From Cladopsammia gracilis (Eukaryota > Cnidaria > Anthozoa > Scleractinia > Dendrophylliidae): a stretch of 64,000 bases of DNA. The stretch spans positions 222,501-286,500 of the forward strand of contig JAJGOT010000275.1 in the NCBI GenBank assembly GCA_022457155.1. The letters are read 5' to 3'. Shown here piece by piece: positions 1-13,281 of this stretch (position 1 is its first letter; each line of letters begins with the position of its first letter). Both the position numbers and the translations under genes were made by a program. The notes beneath the pieces were generated by a model. The model saw only the letters and a list, made by a program, of their open reading frames with translations, was not told where the DNA came from and did not search any database.

Positions 1-24
1 TGCTTTCTGTAAATAGAAAAGAAT

Positions 25-229
25 TAAGGCCCTATTTACATGGAAAGAGGACGATCCTAGTGCTAGGATGATCCTGGAAGGTTCGTTTGGTTTACTTGTG
101 TTTTTGTTTTGAAACGGTTCAATTGTTCAATGTAGCGTTATGATTGGCTGGCATGTCGAGTTTTCTATTTTCCGTCTGTGTGGAAATCAGCCCGGGCGCG
201 CAAAGCAGATTGGGTGAACATGGGCCTTT
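25..229. mobile_element. MITE family 1, copy 1
   Basis: Shares a 120-bp core (TTTTGTTTTGAAAC, ATGTAGCGTTATGATTGGCT, CCCGGGCGCGCAAAGCAGAT) with 41083..41240. The left end differs and includes a CTAGGATGATCCTGG palindrome. Confidence 0.6.
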
Positions 230-233
230 AATA

Positions 234-2560
234 TAAAGAGGAAGCTGATTCCATAAATATGGCAATAAGTAAAATAATTACGATGAAAACGACTATTATA
301 AGAAGGTTGAACTTGATTACAATCTGTATTCCTTATATTGTAATGAGACTTACGACGCCCAAATAAATTAGAGATATAGCTGGGCCCATTTTTCTTAATA
401 CATTTAAATAGTAAAATGAGGGATTGATCGTACCTTCCATATTCAAGTAATCACACCTATGCAAAGGGCACGTCACATGGCCATTAAGGGACATGTTTGA
501 GATCACTTATTTATTTTGCACAGTGGTGGTACCAAGATTGTATTTCAATTGTATTTCATAATTCCCACTTTACACAGTAATATTTTATTGCCAGTTATTG
601 TTCAAGTTTCGGCCTGAATTAGTAAAGTAAATACAGATAATACTGTCTTATTATTTGTACTTTAATAGCCATATGTTTGGCTTTAAATTATATTACAGTT
701 ATACTCGTATGGCAAGTCAATACGCAATTTGAACTTTCCAAGTTTGCGGGTATTTCTTAAACAGGCATTTTCGTTCATGTGGTTAACAACACCGGCAAAT
801 ACTCCATTAAGGGGACATTTTTTTCTTGTTCGGAGGGTGTCCTCTTTAATTAAGGTTTCATTGTAATTGTCAACGTATTTTTTAAATTAATTATCACTTG
901 TTGATCAGATGAGTGTGATGTTGTTGCCGAGGATGTTCACTGCATGAAGTGTAATTAAATAACCAAAAAGTTCAATCAATCGTTAGTTAAGAACGCGATT
1001 ACACATTTCCAAAAGAACTAAGTTGCCAGCCTGCTGGTCAGTTCCTCGGGCTTCTTTGAGCCACCGGTAGTTCAGTCAGTATGTGCCAGGCGTCTTTTGA
1101 GCCAGCGGAAGTTTAGTCAATTTGAATTCGCAAGAACTGCGCGACATCTGTATTCTCATGATCTGGACATGCATGTTACTTACTCTGCATCAAAGGTGAA
1201 ACTGCGCACTTTTTAGATTAAAATTAAAAGAAAATGTTGCATGGTGCCTAACTTAATGTTTCGATGATATTGTTGTAGTAGTGGGGGGCAAATATGTAAA
1301 TTTTCATCTCTTTCCTCGGTCAATTGGCTGTTAATGTTCAGCCCGCGTCATGTACTGGTCACCTACGTTACCCATGGGGAAGCGTTGGAGGAGGGGGAGG
1401 GTGGGGAGTTGGACATAGGGGGTGGGGGTCGGTAGGAGAGGGGCTGAAGATAAAACACTTTTAAACATAAGAAGTGCCTGGATAAGTATAACACGTCTAA
1501 AATGTCCACAGCTAGGTACGCGCTGGCCGTAATGGGCCCATGTCTAAAAAATGAAAAAGAGAAAACGAACCCCACCACCCGCCTCGATGCACTAATACAG
1601 TAACTGTTAACAAAACTGGACTATTCTCTCTGGAAAATGCCCTTCTTTCCTTGATAAGATAACTTTAGCATGCAGCCGGAATGTAGTCCACAAGGACGTG
1701 TTACGTGACCATATGACCTGTGTTAAGTATATAAGACCGTACCCGAGGTCATAATTCGCATTAAGTCTTTTCGACAGAACGGACTTCGTTCTGCTTCGCC
1801 CCACCCACCTCCCTGTAGCAATGGACTATTCTTCTTTTGTAGAAACTACCTGCTCCCAATTCTCCCCATATCTTATCACAGCTTGGCATTGTTGGTGAGT
1901 GATCCAATTGAGAATATGTTACAATTTTTTTTTTAATTTTCTTTGATAGAAATATGTCTTTTGGTTTTTCAAAGTGATAGTCCAATCTGGTTCCAGCCCC
2001 TTTAACAAGAAAAGAGTTACCATGGTTACCTTGAATATGTCATCTTTCTCGAGTTCATCCTGGCAGTCTAATCAATATAGAATTTAAACACGGTAAGAAT
2101 TATTAAAGTTTTAAAATGTTTTCTATTGAGTGAAGTCCTCTTAACGTTTCTTGACGATTTAGTTTTTCATGCTGTTTCCTTACACTGCAAATTAAAAAAA
2201 TCTGATTTAACCCCAAAGTGCTGAATTAGCCCTTAGTCCCCGAAGGCTAATAAAACCCTTTTGGGGTCACTGTGGATATTTGAATCCTGCTTCAACCGAC
2301 GCTTCAACCCACCTTCTAAAACTCGTTAATAATTCATGATGAGAACACAGAGGAAATCGCTACCGTGAAGGAGGTTTCACGTTTGAATACCCGGTCCTAA
2401 TTGTCCATTTTACAGTTGTGTGCTTGGTGACCTTGCCTTTGAGTGGAAGTGAGGCTGGAGGTGACCTTGCTTTGATACAAACCTTTCTGCCTTTCATATG
2501 TTAATGCTTTTCTCATGCTAACTAGGTAAATTTACATCTGAAAAGCTCCAAGGTCTGTAT
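234..2560. other. AT-rich intergenic DNA, no gene seen
   Basis: Short frames only, no family signature and no convincing exon. Contains a CT/GGGGGA-rich patch near 1380..1440. Confidence 0.6.
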
Positions 2561-2700
2561 CATAACAAGGTCAATTTAAACCTCGCTTCAACTCAAAGGC
2601 CAGGACACTAAGAAGACAACGGCAAAATGGTCTATTAGCATAGATTTTGACGATTTTATTCCTTCGTTTTCTCCGCATTTTATGATCAGTTCGAGAAGCT

Positions 2701-2848
2701 ACATCAAACACTCGAAAGAGTGTTTCATCAGGATATCTAAACACCTCGAAGTGGGTTAAAAAAAACTCGGCTGCGCCTCGTTTTTCAACCCATTTTTCGG
2801 TGTTTAGATATCCTGATGAAACAGTGACTCGACCTCGTGTTTGATGTA
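2701..2848. repeat. Foldback repeat family 2, copy 1
   Basis: Palindrome with arms ACATCAAACACTCG, GTGTTTCATCAGGATATC and AAACACCTCGAAGTGGGTT, mirrored at 2785..2848. Related copies lie at 24246..24390, 39286..39408, 59255..59320 and 60568..60650. Confidence 0.75.
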
Positions 2849-2943
2849 TTACTTGAAAGCTATTTTGCCTCAACAGACTGGGTAGTTTGCAGTCGACAAC
2901 TATGTGTACTCGATAACTTAAATAAGCCAACCGCTATTTAACT

Positions 2944-3310
2944 ATTATAGCGCGAAAGTGCGCGTGATATTGCCTAATACTTAGCCGACGAGGCCGTAGG
3001 CCGAGTCGGCTAAAATTAGGCGATATCACGCAAGCTTGAACGCTATAATAGTTTTATAATTCAACACATTGATAACAAAGCACAGTTTGAAGAAAATATA
3101 TCGCCGACAAGCCTTTTATTTTGAAAAAAAGCTTACATATGTTTTACCGCGCGAAACTTTTAACATCGCACAGTTCATGAATGAAAGTGGCGCCTTTGTC
3201 AATATTGCGCAAGCTTGAACACTATAACTGTTTTATAATTCAACACATTGATAACAAATCACAGTTTCGAGAAAAAAATCATTGAGATATACAACCTTTT
3301 ATTAAGTAAA
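2944..3310. repeat. 180-bp partial tandem duplication with hairpin
   Basis: TTTTATAATTCAACACATTG then ATAACAAA occurs at about 3050 and again at about 3230. The first copy is preceded by a stem formed by CCGACGAGGCCGTAGGCCGAGTCGG. Confidence 0.6.
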
Positions 3311-4172
3311 AGGTTTACAACAATATTTTACCTCGCGCCATTTCTTACTCAACCAGCAGTGAATGCCAAAACGTTTGCGGAGCTAACTGAATTAATTTGA
3401 GAGTTTCTACGAAGAGCTTTCGTCTACGTAAAGAACGAGGCAGAGTACTGATTACACGAAAAGTCTGAAAGAACTGAAGCGTGGACAGTATGTCTTACAA
3501 AAATCAGTCACAGCTAAAGGATACAAGTAATGGTTGTAGTTGATGTCAGTGGCTTTTAGTCCCGTCCATCAGCGCACTAAATTTTCAAACATCGAAGTAC
3601 GAGCTGAGGCGATCGCTATTGTTTACAAACTTGCTTGTTTTAGTTCCTACATTCGTAATGGCGTCAATTCGCTTAAAACAAAGATCAGAAACTTTTCTGA
3701 GGAAGTATCAAGTCTAATCATATTCCAGAAGTGATTACTAGAGGCATTTTCCGAAAATTGTGCTCCTTCATTCACTTCTTGTCGAGCGGTTGACTTTCAA
3801 CCAGCTTCCATTCAGCTTCGCCAAGAAACTCTGCACTGCGACCGTAGAAAACGCGAAAATTTCGCGCCTTTTTTGTCCAATCATGTGATCAATAATTTTT
3901 TTCTTTTATTTTCTCTTTTTTTCGTTCTTTTCCCTTTTTTATATACAGGTAATAGTTCACGCATTTTTCTCCCAAAAACACGAAAGTGCAGGCAGCGGTC
4001 ATTTTCATTTTCCTTCAAAATGTGAAATTTACTGCCATCGCTGGATATACGTCTTGTAGACATGGCGTATATCGATAACTTTTTTACCATATTTGGGCAG
4101 TGTATCAATGTGTTGAATTATGATAGTGTTTATACAGCTTGCTTTTCTGTCTTCTTCTTGTGGTGATTTTGA

Positions 4173-4695
4173 GGGGTATCGAATGATCTTTGCGAGCATG
4201 CAAGCATTGTGTTTTTTCTTGCAAGCACGAGCAGTCATCAAATTTCTCTTGCGAGCAGCGACCACTTTAGAAAAAACAACAGGCGAGCAGCGAGCACTTC
4301 GTAAATTTTCAATACTGTATTAGCTTGTATCATTGTAATGACAAATTTCATTTCTAAGAGCCACATCTCCCACGTTTTTCAAATCAGAATTTTTGTGCCC
4401 CATCCTTTTAATTTGTAGACGCCCTGTGATGTATTGCTCTCTGTAAGTCTTCCGATTGAATAGTATATTTAATGGCATTTGACAGAACATTTATTTCTGC
4501 ACCAAAAAACCTACAAAGCACGATTTACGAAATTTCGAGCAATTAGCAAATTTTAACGAGAATCCGAGCATGCGAGCAATTGTGAAAATTTTGCGAGCAC
4601 GAGCAAACGAGCACTGATCTAAATTTTGCGAGCAAATCAAGCAAAGGCCACATTTTGTGAGCACTTGAAAATTTTAAGGGACCATTCGATACCCC
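4173..4695. mobile_element. TIR element with GCGAGCA-rich interior
   Basis: Ends GGGGTATCGAATGATC and GACCATTCGATACCCC are inverted. The interior is enriched in GCGAGCA / CGAGCAAACGAGCA repeats at both sides. No transposase ORF. Confidence 0.65.
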
Positions 4696-4917
4696 TATTT
4701 TGCATTTACTGCACTTCAGTACTTTTTCTGTTCAGTTGCGCAGCTAGTTCTGTGCACGTACATATTGCAAACTTGGGCTGCCTGTGCTCAGACATGTTTG
4801 AATTCACACGTACACAGACACACAGACACACACAAAAGGACTTACCGAAATATACAAAATCAGCTTTGCCGAACCCCTCCAATCCCTATAACAGAGGAAA
4901 ACAGATAATGCTCCATC

Positions 4918-5310
4918 CACTGGAAAAGTTGAAAATTTACATGGACATGTAAATCCAATTTACAAAATGTAAATCTGGATTTACATGATTTGTAAATTGT
5001 AATTAACATATCAAGGATTTGTAAAAAACAATTTACATGTTATTTACATGTTTCAATAGATCATGTAAATGTACTGTAAATAGTGATTTACAGGGTCGTT
5101 TTCTGGGATTATAATTTAAAGAACATGTAAATAACATGTAAATTTTTTTAGGTAGATTTACAGTATCTTCGTTTGTAAATAACATGTAAATGTTTGGAAT
5201 TATCCTGTAAATAACATGTAAATGTCTTTACCACAAATGGGGCTGTTGAAACCCTGTAAATTAAATTTACATGTTTTATTGGATCATGTAAATGTACCGT
5301 AAATAGTGAT
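4918..5310. repeat. TTTACATG-rich repeat, partner of the 14795 end
   Basis: Begins CCACTGGAAAAGTTGAAAAT, the reverse complement of the sequence ending the minisatellite array at about 14812. It then carries dozens of TTTACATG / CATGTAAA words in both orientations. Confidence 0.7.
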
Positions 5311-5429
5311 TTAAGTAAGTGAGAAAAGGAGAGCTATTGAAACTGTGTACTGTGGAGTCTCAGTATCGAACTTCTGGATAACTAGAACTAAAGGCTGTTT
5401 CCCCTGCTTCACTCTATTGTAATTATTCG

Positions 5430-5650
5430 TTACCCCCAATAACTTGAAGGTCCATGCAGGTCCTCTTTCCAGATCGAATTGGAATTTAGAATGTTGGTTT
5501 TTTAGGACAGGGGAAAACCGTAGTACCTCTCGGAGCAAGGAGAGAACCAGCAACAAACTCAACCCACATATGACGCCGGCACCGAGGATCGAATCCGGGC
5601 CACATTGGTGGGAGGCGAGTTCTCTCACCACTACACCACCCCTGCTCCCC
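5430..5650 (-). mobile_element. tRNA-derived SINE, minus strand
   Basis: Read on the minus strand it begins GGTGGTGTAGTGGTGAGAG (A-box like) and has CCGGATTCGATCCTCGG (B box). The body continues with a GTTGCTGGTTCTCTCC and TCCGAGAGG series. It lacks a plausible tRNA fold beyond the head. Confidence 0.7.
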
Positions 5651-7142
5651 TAAAAGCCATACAATCGGATTTCATCGAAACTTCCAACTTTTATCGATGG
5701 TAACTTCTTTACTATCTATAGCTTAAAATGCACTTATTGAGAACTACATATTTATGGAATCCATATATGTAAAAACCATGTAATTGTAAAAGGGAGACGC
5801 TAGAAACTGTGTAAGAATGAATCATGTAACCCTTTAAAAGTCGTGTAAATGAAAATAGCGAGACCAGGAGCAGATTGATAAACACATGGGATAAATCCCT
5901 GTAAAAGAAGCGCTTGAGCGTGCACTCGGGCCGGCATATTGTTGATTGCCGGCGTCATTCGGGAAATAAAACTGCAACAACAGACAGAGCCAACGTCAAG
6001 ATTACTTAGCGTTCGGTATTGGTAGAATATAGCTTAACGAATAATAAAAGTACGAATAATTTATTTGAAAATGATGTCGCGCATATGACGCGTGACGCGT
6101 GACACGCGACAGAATTCTCATGGAAAACAAGGCGGTCTCCTTATTAAAAATGGTTCCAGCACTGATAAAGTAAAAACTAAAATAATAAAATAGGCCAACT
6201 TTAAATTGCGAAGAGTGATTCGTAGAAGTCTGAAAAGTTGCGTATTCTATTCCAAATGTTCAGGTTCAGTGGGTTGAGTAAATGGCTGATATGTCGTCAG
6301 CACCTGAAAACGTTTACCCTTTACGAGGATCCTGATCGATCCTGGGGTTTTTCAGTTATTCTAGGAGCGCAATTCCATAAGCAGAAGCAAGATTCTCCTC
6401 AGCCGACTCCTTGAAAACGGGGAAATCTTTAGGGCGTATGAAAGGGTACAATCTATGTCCTTATACATGACGCATCTACCTCGGATTAATATAAGGCCGC
6501 TGACCCGAAGGCAGCGAAGGCGGGATATTTCAACGGTCAATGGCGGTCGAATTTGACTTCTGGCGAGGCTTCGGGCCTTAAAACGGTTTTATTCAGTGGA
6601 AATCTCAATACAAAACGCCGTAAAAGAATGAAGAAGAACCCACGCATCTTTGCAGGTATGTTTTACCGCTGGGTAGCGTTTCGATTTAATTTGTACAGTC
6701 AACGTACCATGCGTGCATTTCTGGCATGATTCTGCTTGTAACTCAAATGTGCACAATGTTTGTTCAGATTCAATTGATTTTCGAAATGCTAAATGCTCAA
6801 ATCAGTCTAGTTTCATAAAATTGGTGGGATATTTCACTTTAAACTGTCACAACTTGATAGAAAATGAATCGAAACAGATCTGAGAAATACACATGGTACA
6901 TTTAATTTTATAGAGGGTTACAAGAACACATGTCAATACATGAACGCTCGTTGATATTTACAATAAGTTTATACCTGCAAAGCTTTACAAAACATGAAGG
7001 GGGCTTGTTCTCATGGCGGTTGCCTTTACTTGGAAATACCTTGAATGCTTCAAGCTGTTTGTAAGCTTATATGTACATGTATAACTGATAAAATATTTAA
7101 TCATTAAAACAACAACATTAAGTTTAAATTAAGCTTAAATGT
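5651..7142. other. Intergenic; possible promoter-like patch
   Basis: Mostly featureless. 6480..6600 is GC-richer with ATGGCGG and CGAAGGC words and lies just before the tentative first exon at 6628. 5640..6480 shows nothing I can name. Confidence 0.35.
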
Positions 7143-10100
7143 GCAGATTGTATTGTGACTGGTCAGTATAAATATGTACTTATTGACTAAGTGGGAGGGC
7201 CGGATGGGAAAATATTTGTATTTGTATTGCAGATTGTATTGTGACTGGTCAGTATAAATATGTACTTATTGACTAAGTGGGAGGGCCGGATGGGAAAATA
7301 TTTGGCTCGAGGTCATGGCGTGCGAGGTCCGTGCGCCATGACCGAGAGCCAAATATTTTCCCATCCGGCCCGACCTAACTTAGTTAATAAGCATTTTATC
7401 ATATGACCAATTTGGAGACAAAATTACTTGGAATTTTAATGCGCGCGGACGTCCGCTTTTGTAGTAGGGCCGTACGCCTTTTTCCGGCCTCGCTCGCCCA
7501 AATGCGTACGGCCCTCATACGGGACTTTCATCAATGGTTTTGCAAAGGAAAGGTTCGCAGGGCTGTACGGGTCATATGATAATATAGGTTATTCAGCGAA
7601 AAGTTGTGTAATATGCTTTGTATTTTTACATGTCAGGTGAGAAAAAATAAAAGCCGACAAGTTAAAATGCCCAGCCCCATTACACAACTTTCTGCTGATT
7701 AAATTGTTTGTTATACATGTACATGTTATTATATAGTTTACAGATTATTACTACTATGCAGCAATCATCTTTTCCAAAATCTAAGTTTTTGAAAAAAATT
7801 ACTGTTTACCCTAGCCTATGGTCAGACAAGTGTAATAAATAAAGGTTATTCAGCGTGAAGCTGTGTAATATGGCTGAGTATTTTTACAAGGCTTAAAAAA
7901 ATCAAAACTGACGAGTAAAAATACCCAGCTGTTACTCAACTTTTTGCTGAATAAGTTCATTATTTTTAGATGTAAATAGTTCGTAATGTAATAAATAGAT
8001 GCAAATAGTTCGTAATGTAATATAGTGCACGACCCCACAAGCTTTCTAGCTTTAATACCCATCGTGCTTAAAGTGCCCCTGCGATCAAATTTTATAATTG
8101 TTTTTTATTTCATTTTTCGAAAGGAAATATTGTAATTGCTGACCAGTCCAAACCGTTTTTCAATCTGATCACGGGAAAGCGGTTTTTTATGACTGTACTT
8201 TTCTCGTTTTTACGGCCGCCATTACATTTGCATGTTCCAGTAGTTTCAAAAGAAGCCAGAGAAAGTGACGTCAAAGACTCGCTGGCTTAAAATTGCAGCG
8301 TGTGAATACAGCTTCTTTAGTATGCAAAACACGAGTTTGGCAATCTGAAAGCTCAAAATTCCCGTGCCGCATACTAAATAAGCTGTATTCACACACTGCA
8401 ATTTTAAGCCAGTGGGTCTTTGACGTCACTTTCTCTGGCTTCTCTTGAAACTACTGGAACATGCAAATGTAATGGCGGCCGTGAAAATGAGTAAAGTACA
8501 ATCGAATAAAACCGCTTTCCCGCGATCAGATTGAAAAACGGTTTGGACTGGGCAGTAATTACAATATTTTCTTTCAAAAAATGAAATAAAAACAATTATA
8601 AAATTTGATCGCAGGGGCACTTTAAATAACAGTTACTTACTTATTATACAACAGTAACCTCCTAAAACTAAGTTTTTGAAACTGCTTTACCTAACGCATG
8701 GTCAGAAGAGTGTAATAACGTGTCATATTTGAACTCAATTTGATGCGTATTTGCACTCTGAATGCTATGTCAAATAATAACTTGGCATATTTGACTTGTT
8801 TTGCTGCTAATTCTTGCCATCAAATGCTATGTTGTGTTATAAATCAAAGTCATTATAGACTTAAGATTTTGGACTCCAGACTGAGTATAAAATGCTGACT
8901 ATATTAATATACAGTTGTAAGACCAAAACTATTTTTTAGTGCCTACAGCGGTGTGCAGCTATGATTACAGATTAAATATGTTCACAGTTATCCTGTGTGA
9001 TTGTGAAAAATAGAATACATCTACTTGAAGGCTTGCATCTGTAGTAGGACAGTTTTACAGCAGATTGCTTGATAGATTAAGTCATAAATTAGGATCAAGT
9101 GACAGTTTTGGTCTCAGTCTGCATTTTATACCCACTGCACTTGATACAAATGTACCTAATATGCACTTATGCCAGTCTGTAATCTGCAGTCTGAATTTTA
9201 AAACATCCAAGATTGTAACTTGGTTGATCACCTAAAGACAGTAATCTTACATAAAAATAACCGGTTGGTCTTGATGAGTCAGAGTGGGATTGACTTGAGT
9301 TGTACATCGTACTATGGAGTATTAAAGTTAAAAATTATTGGTCGCCTCTCTGCACATTATTTAAAATGAATGTTTATACACTGTAATTGTGAATGGATTG
9401 TATCATTCTTTTCAAACTCCCAATGTGAAATCAAATATTCTAATTCAGTTAAAACAAAAAAGGTTAAGTAATAAATAACCAAATATACAGCTGTAAATGT
9501 AACTGTACAGAGAGGTGAGGGTGTTTTTCTTATACATGTACGGCGGTGTAGGTTACATTGTGACTTGAAATTTTTAGTATCAATATGAAGTGCAAGCTAG
9601 GTAATGTAGGATTCAAAGAAATTCTGTTTTCACTGTATTATATGTATTGTTGTTCATGGTATTTTAGAGTGTGAATATGCATCAAGACAAAAGCAAAATT
9701 TATACTTTACAGTGTTCTGTCTTCAAACTACAATGTACATGTACACTGAAAGGAGGATATTACTGTCTTCCTAGCATGCTTTGGATAAAATTCAGGTGAA
9801 TGACTTCTGCTTTTGTTGGTCACAGCAAAATATACAGTGAGATGGAATAAAACTGAATGATTCATGCTCATACCATAGAAAATTCAGAAAATTGTGAGAA
9901 AAACGAAGATTGATTTTGAACTAAAAATAACATAACCATAAACAAACACAGCAGGACAGTTGTGTGCTGAGTAGTTGAGCTGAGTAGCTGTTGTTTTATA
10001 TTTTTACTAGCTGGAATTATTTCACCGGCTCTGTTCACCAGTGTTAGGTTCAATAAGTCAAAGCAAGCAAATATACAGATATTTCTTCTAATTAAGAGAG

Positions 10101-11967
10101 CATTGTTTTGAAATTTAACCAGCCTTTAAAAGTATTCTGTAAAGGTAAACAGAATAAATAGGTTAACATTTCTTTTGAATACAGTCGAACCTCCGGTAAG
10201 CGGCCACCCAAAATGTCAAGCCTAGGTGGTCGCTTACGGGAGGTGGTCGCTTACATGTACGAGAGTGCAGACAAAATTGGGTCAAAATTTTGCCTTATTA
10301 CCATATGGTAACTGCAGAGACTTATCCCATGTGCCAATGCCCATCTAAACCCATGTCATAACGTTTAGTAGTTACAAGTCAGTTTTCATTCTTAAGACGA
10401 TGTTCATGTATATTATTTACATCAACCATACCCATCTTATTCACTGGTAATATGAGGATAATACACAATTTAATGCAGCAGTGATATGGGAGTATGCTTC
10501 ATATTTTCTCATTTTTTTTTCACATTAGAAATGGCATCATTCAAAGAGATTCAAGGAGAGCTTTTTATGGTGAGAGAATAATTGATGTTATAATTATGTC
10601 CATGTACATGTTAAGGCTGTTTTCTAACAGGAGCCTGGTAGCAATTAGGCACCCAAGTAACTGACATGGGCACCAACATGTTAATATTTGTCTTAATATT
10701 TTATAATTTGTTAATATTTTGCTGCAGCACCAAACATTATTCAAATGGGAACCTTAGGTCTGATCTAAAATCAGCAATTTAGTTGACTACTGTATGGAAT
10801 AACATAACTTGGTTTTGTTTTGTTTTTTTTTCTTTTTGACCTAGACATGATTAATTTACCCTGCCAAACATTTGTGGTATAATCAGATAAACTGCAGCTA
10901 ATTGTATGGCACATTGTGTATTTTCTTGAGTTAATGTTGAACATGGTCTTTGTTTAAAACTTGGTCTTGTTAACCCAGAACAATTTGAACCAGGTGTTTA
11001 TTCAGGGACCAGCATTTTATTCATTGTCCCTTGGTAACTGATTTTTTTATCAGTTCCTAATTCTCAGAAACTCATGACTGTGTTTTATTGATATTCTCTG
11101 GGAAAATTGGATTGTGATCACTGTGTTAATACTATACCTTTGATCCAAGACCAAAGTCCATTTCTTGTTACTGGTCAGGATTTTCCATACATACCTTAAA
11201 AATCCCGGTTATACAATGTAAGGCTATGTTCACACTTGATGCCCGAGCACGGTGCCCGAGTATGATTATCGCTGGGCACTAATGTGAACACACTTTTTTT
11301 TTCGAGTACCCAAGCCAGAATTCGGGCACGGGACTCGGGCACTAAAGTGGGTACTGGTTCCCAGTGTGCACGTGTTTTACGTTAGTTGCGAGGCACTACA
11401 CCCACAAACCACTGCTTTGCATACCCACAATTCCCTTGTACACTCAGAATGTGAACATGTTAATATCTTGGGTACCCAGTGTCTGAACACAGCACCATTT
11501 TGTGCGGGTACCCAGGCACTAGTGCTCGGGCACCAAGTGTGAACATAGCCTAAGCCCACCCAGTTATAGGCCCACAAAATTCTTCGAGTTATAACCCCTT
11601 CTGAATGTAAGCTTCCACATCTCCTCCAAAACAATTCTTTACATCAAGAACATAAACTGACTGAAATAATTGGACAGTATAGTATCGCAACATTTTGTGC
11701 TTACCATCCATTAAACTCTCACAAATTTGTATCACGAAACCGGTCTAGCTGCTGTGTGCTGCCCACTTTTCTTTTGATAAAAAAATGGATGCGAAGGGCA
11801 GTTGCCTTAGTTATCAGGCAGACTACTACAAGACAGACTTCTGCTCACTGCAGCTGTTTTTTTGTTTTGTTTCGCAGGCTTCAAGAGCAAGAGCATCCCC
11901 ATGGCCAAACTCTGGCAGAAAACATACCAAAGCTGTAGTCAATGTACACTGTACAGTGTACATGTAG
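6628..11967 (+). CDS. Tentative small three-exon gene
   Basis: Speculative. ATG at 6628 opens MKKNPRIFA and stops at a GCAG/GTATG donor (6655). A well formed acceptor (long T tract, CACATTAG) at 10528 begins a 41-nt exon, 10529..10569, ending at GTGAGA. A strong acceptor (TTTCGCAG) at 11877 begins 30 codons including a stop, 11878..11967. The phases 1, 0 and stop fit and would give a 52-residue protein of unknown type. The bases before 6628 are GC-richer, with an ATGGCGG motif, as at promoters. Intervening exons could be missing, or these could be unrelated splice-like sequences. Confidence 0.2.
7143..7303. repeat. 86-bp tandem duplication next to a dispersed hairpin
   Basis: GCAGATTGTATTGTGACTGG starts at 7143 and 7229 and runs near-identically to GGGAAAATATTT. 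It is followed by a CGAGGTCATGGCG / CGCCATGACCGAG stem. The CCAAATATTTTCCC, CCGGCCCGACCTAACT tail recurs at 49145..49180. Confidence 0.85.
8069..8624. mobile_element. 555-bp foldback element
   Basis: Two arms of about 270 bp are inverted almost end to end: TTAAAGTGCCCCTGCGATC at left and GATCGCAGGGGCACTTTAA at right, with AAACCGTTTTTCAATCTGAT in both arms. The centre near 8346 is short. No coding capacity. Confidence 0.88.
8625..10189. other. Featureless AT-rich DNA
   Basis: No coding or repeat structure recognised on either strand over 1.5 kb. This would be an intron if the tentative 6628..11967 gene is real. Confidence 0.5.
10190..10262. repeat. Hairpin repeat GAACCTCC / GGTCGCTTAC
   Basis: GGTAAGCGGCCACCC and GGTGGTCGCTTACGGGAGG form a stem. 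The same words (GTTGAACCTCCCCTTAGTG, GTGGTCGCTTAAA) recur at about 19342..19395. Confidence 0.6.
11221..11551. mobile_element. MITE with AGGCTATGTTCACACTTG ends
   Basis: Perfect inverted ends AGGCTATGTTCACACTTG and CAAGTGTGAACATAGCCT, with GCCCGAGCAC / GTGCTCGGGC just inside. The minus-strand frame through it is not a gene. Confidence 0.85.
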
Positions 11968-12367
11968 CTTTTTGAAAGGAACAATGCAAAACAGAAACAA
12001 ATAATTCTAAAAAAATGATCAGTTACTGTGCCATATAGGATCTACTAAAAGTAGGATATGAGTTATATAGTCAGGCATAAAATGCCAGTTTTTATGACAA
12101 AAGACTATGCCATAGTCAGCTGCCATTGTGTTTGCATGTAAATGCTGACCTTATTGGTGTGGAAATGACAAAATTCAATGAAAATATATTTTGACAAATT
12201 CTTCTGAAAACTTGCTTGAATATTATTTAGTCATGGGCAGAAAAATACCCACTTATGTTCTGGCCAAACTGACTGGCAAGTATATGTCTAGATGCAAGTT
12301 GTTCCAAATTGTAAACAAGCCATTTCAATGTACATGATAACTTGCAGTGGTTGACTAAGTGATATTA

Positions 12368-13281
12368 GAGAACTTAAGATCTACAATGAATGAGACAACG
12401 ACAACGTCTATAGACCGCAGGAGGACTGGTCCGAGGACATCGGTTTTGGTGGGAAAATGAAATCTTAAGATGTGGCCGGCAGGTAGACGACAACTTATTT
12501 TGACTTGGCTTGTTGAAAACGTCTCGCTCAAGATGAGATTAGCCATGGATTAAACTTTAGTAACAACGAATAATTTCCAGTTTTGTTTGACCTGTTTGAG
12601 TCCAAAAATCTTGATTTTTCCCCATGGAGAATATTCAAAGTTCATGCTCTATGAAATGGCCGAGTCTGAGTGTTTTGCCGAGTTCCCGGCACATTAGTAT
12701 ATCATGTTCGGAATTGCATACAAAGTTTGGTCCCCCAAAAATAAACACAATACACAATTAATTACAAGAGTTGGCAAAAACAATGTATTTGGCTGTGAGT
12801 CTAAATAACCACATCTGCAAAAAAGTAACAAAATGAAACGGTTCACTGCTGAAGATTCAATATATTTTTACATATTACAGAGACGTAAATTCCAGAGTAC
12901 AAGTGATTAAATTCTTCTATTCAAGGCTTGTGGCCAGCTGCTTGCAGTCATGAATAATTTTTTTTCGATCCAGTTGTTTTGACTGTAAGGGCAAGTTTTA
13001 AAGATAAAAATACATTTACGACTTACTGGTTCGCCTTTTCCTCGTCTTGCCACCAGTTAGTAAACAACACGAAAGCACACACATGGTATACAGTCAAATT
13101 TTTAATCCAATTCGCTGGCTTCGTAAAATAGACAAGCAAAAATGAAACTCCTTTGCACGACAATGTGAAACTACTGGCTTGGTCGTTGTAGACGAGAGGA
13201 CGACGACAGAATTCGTGGGAAAATTGCGTGAATCTCACTTCTGGTCGTCGTCCATGTTGTCGTCGTGGATCTTAAGTTACC
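12368..13281. mobile_element. Probable TIR element, degenerate ends
   Basis: AACTTAAGATCTACAATG at left and CGTGGATCTTAAGTT at right are inverted, each followed inward by a GACGAC-rich block. The 0.9-kb interior has no recognisable coding. Confidence 0.5.

Noticed and set aside
2571..2930. 119-codon minus-strand frame
   Set aside because: It runs through the foldback repeat at 2701..2848 and has no protein family features.
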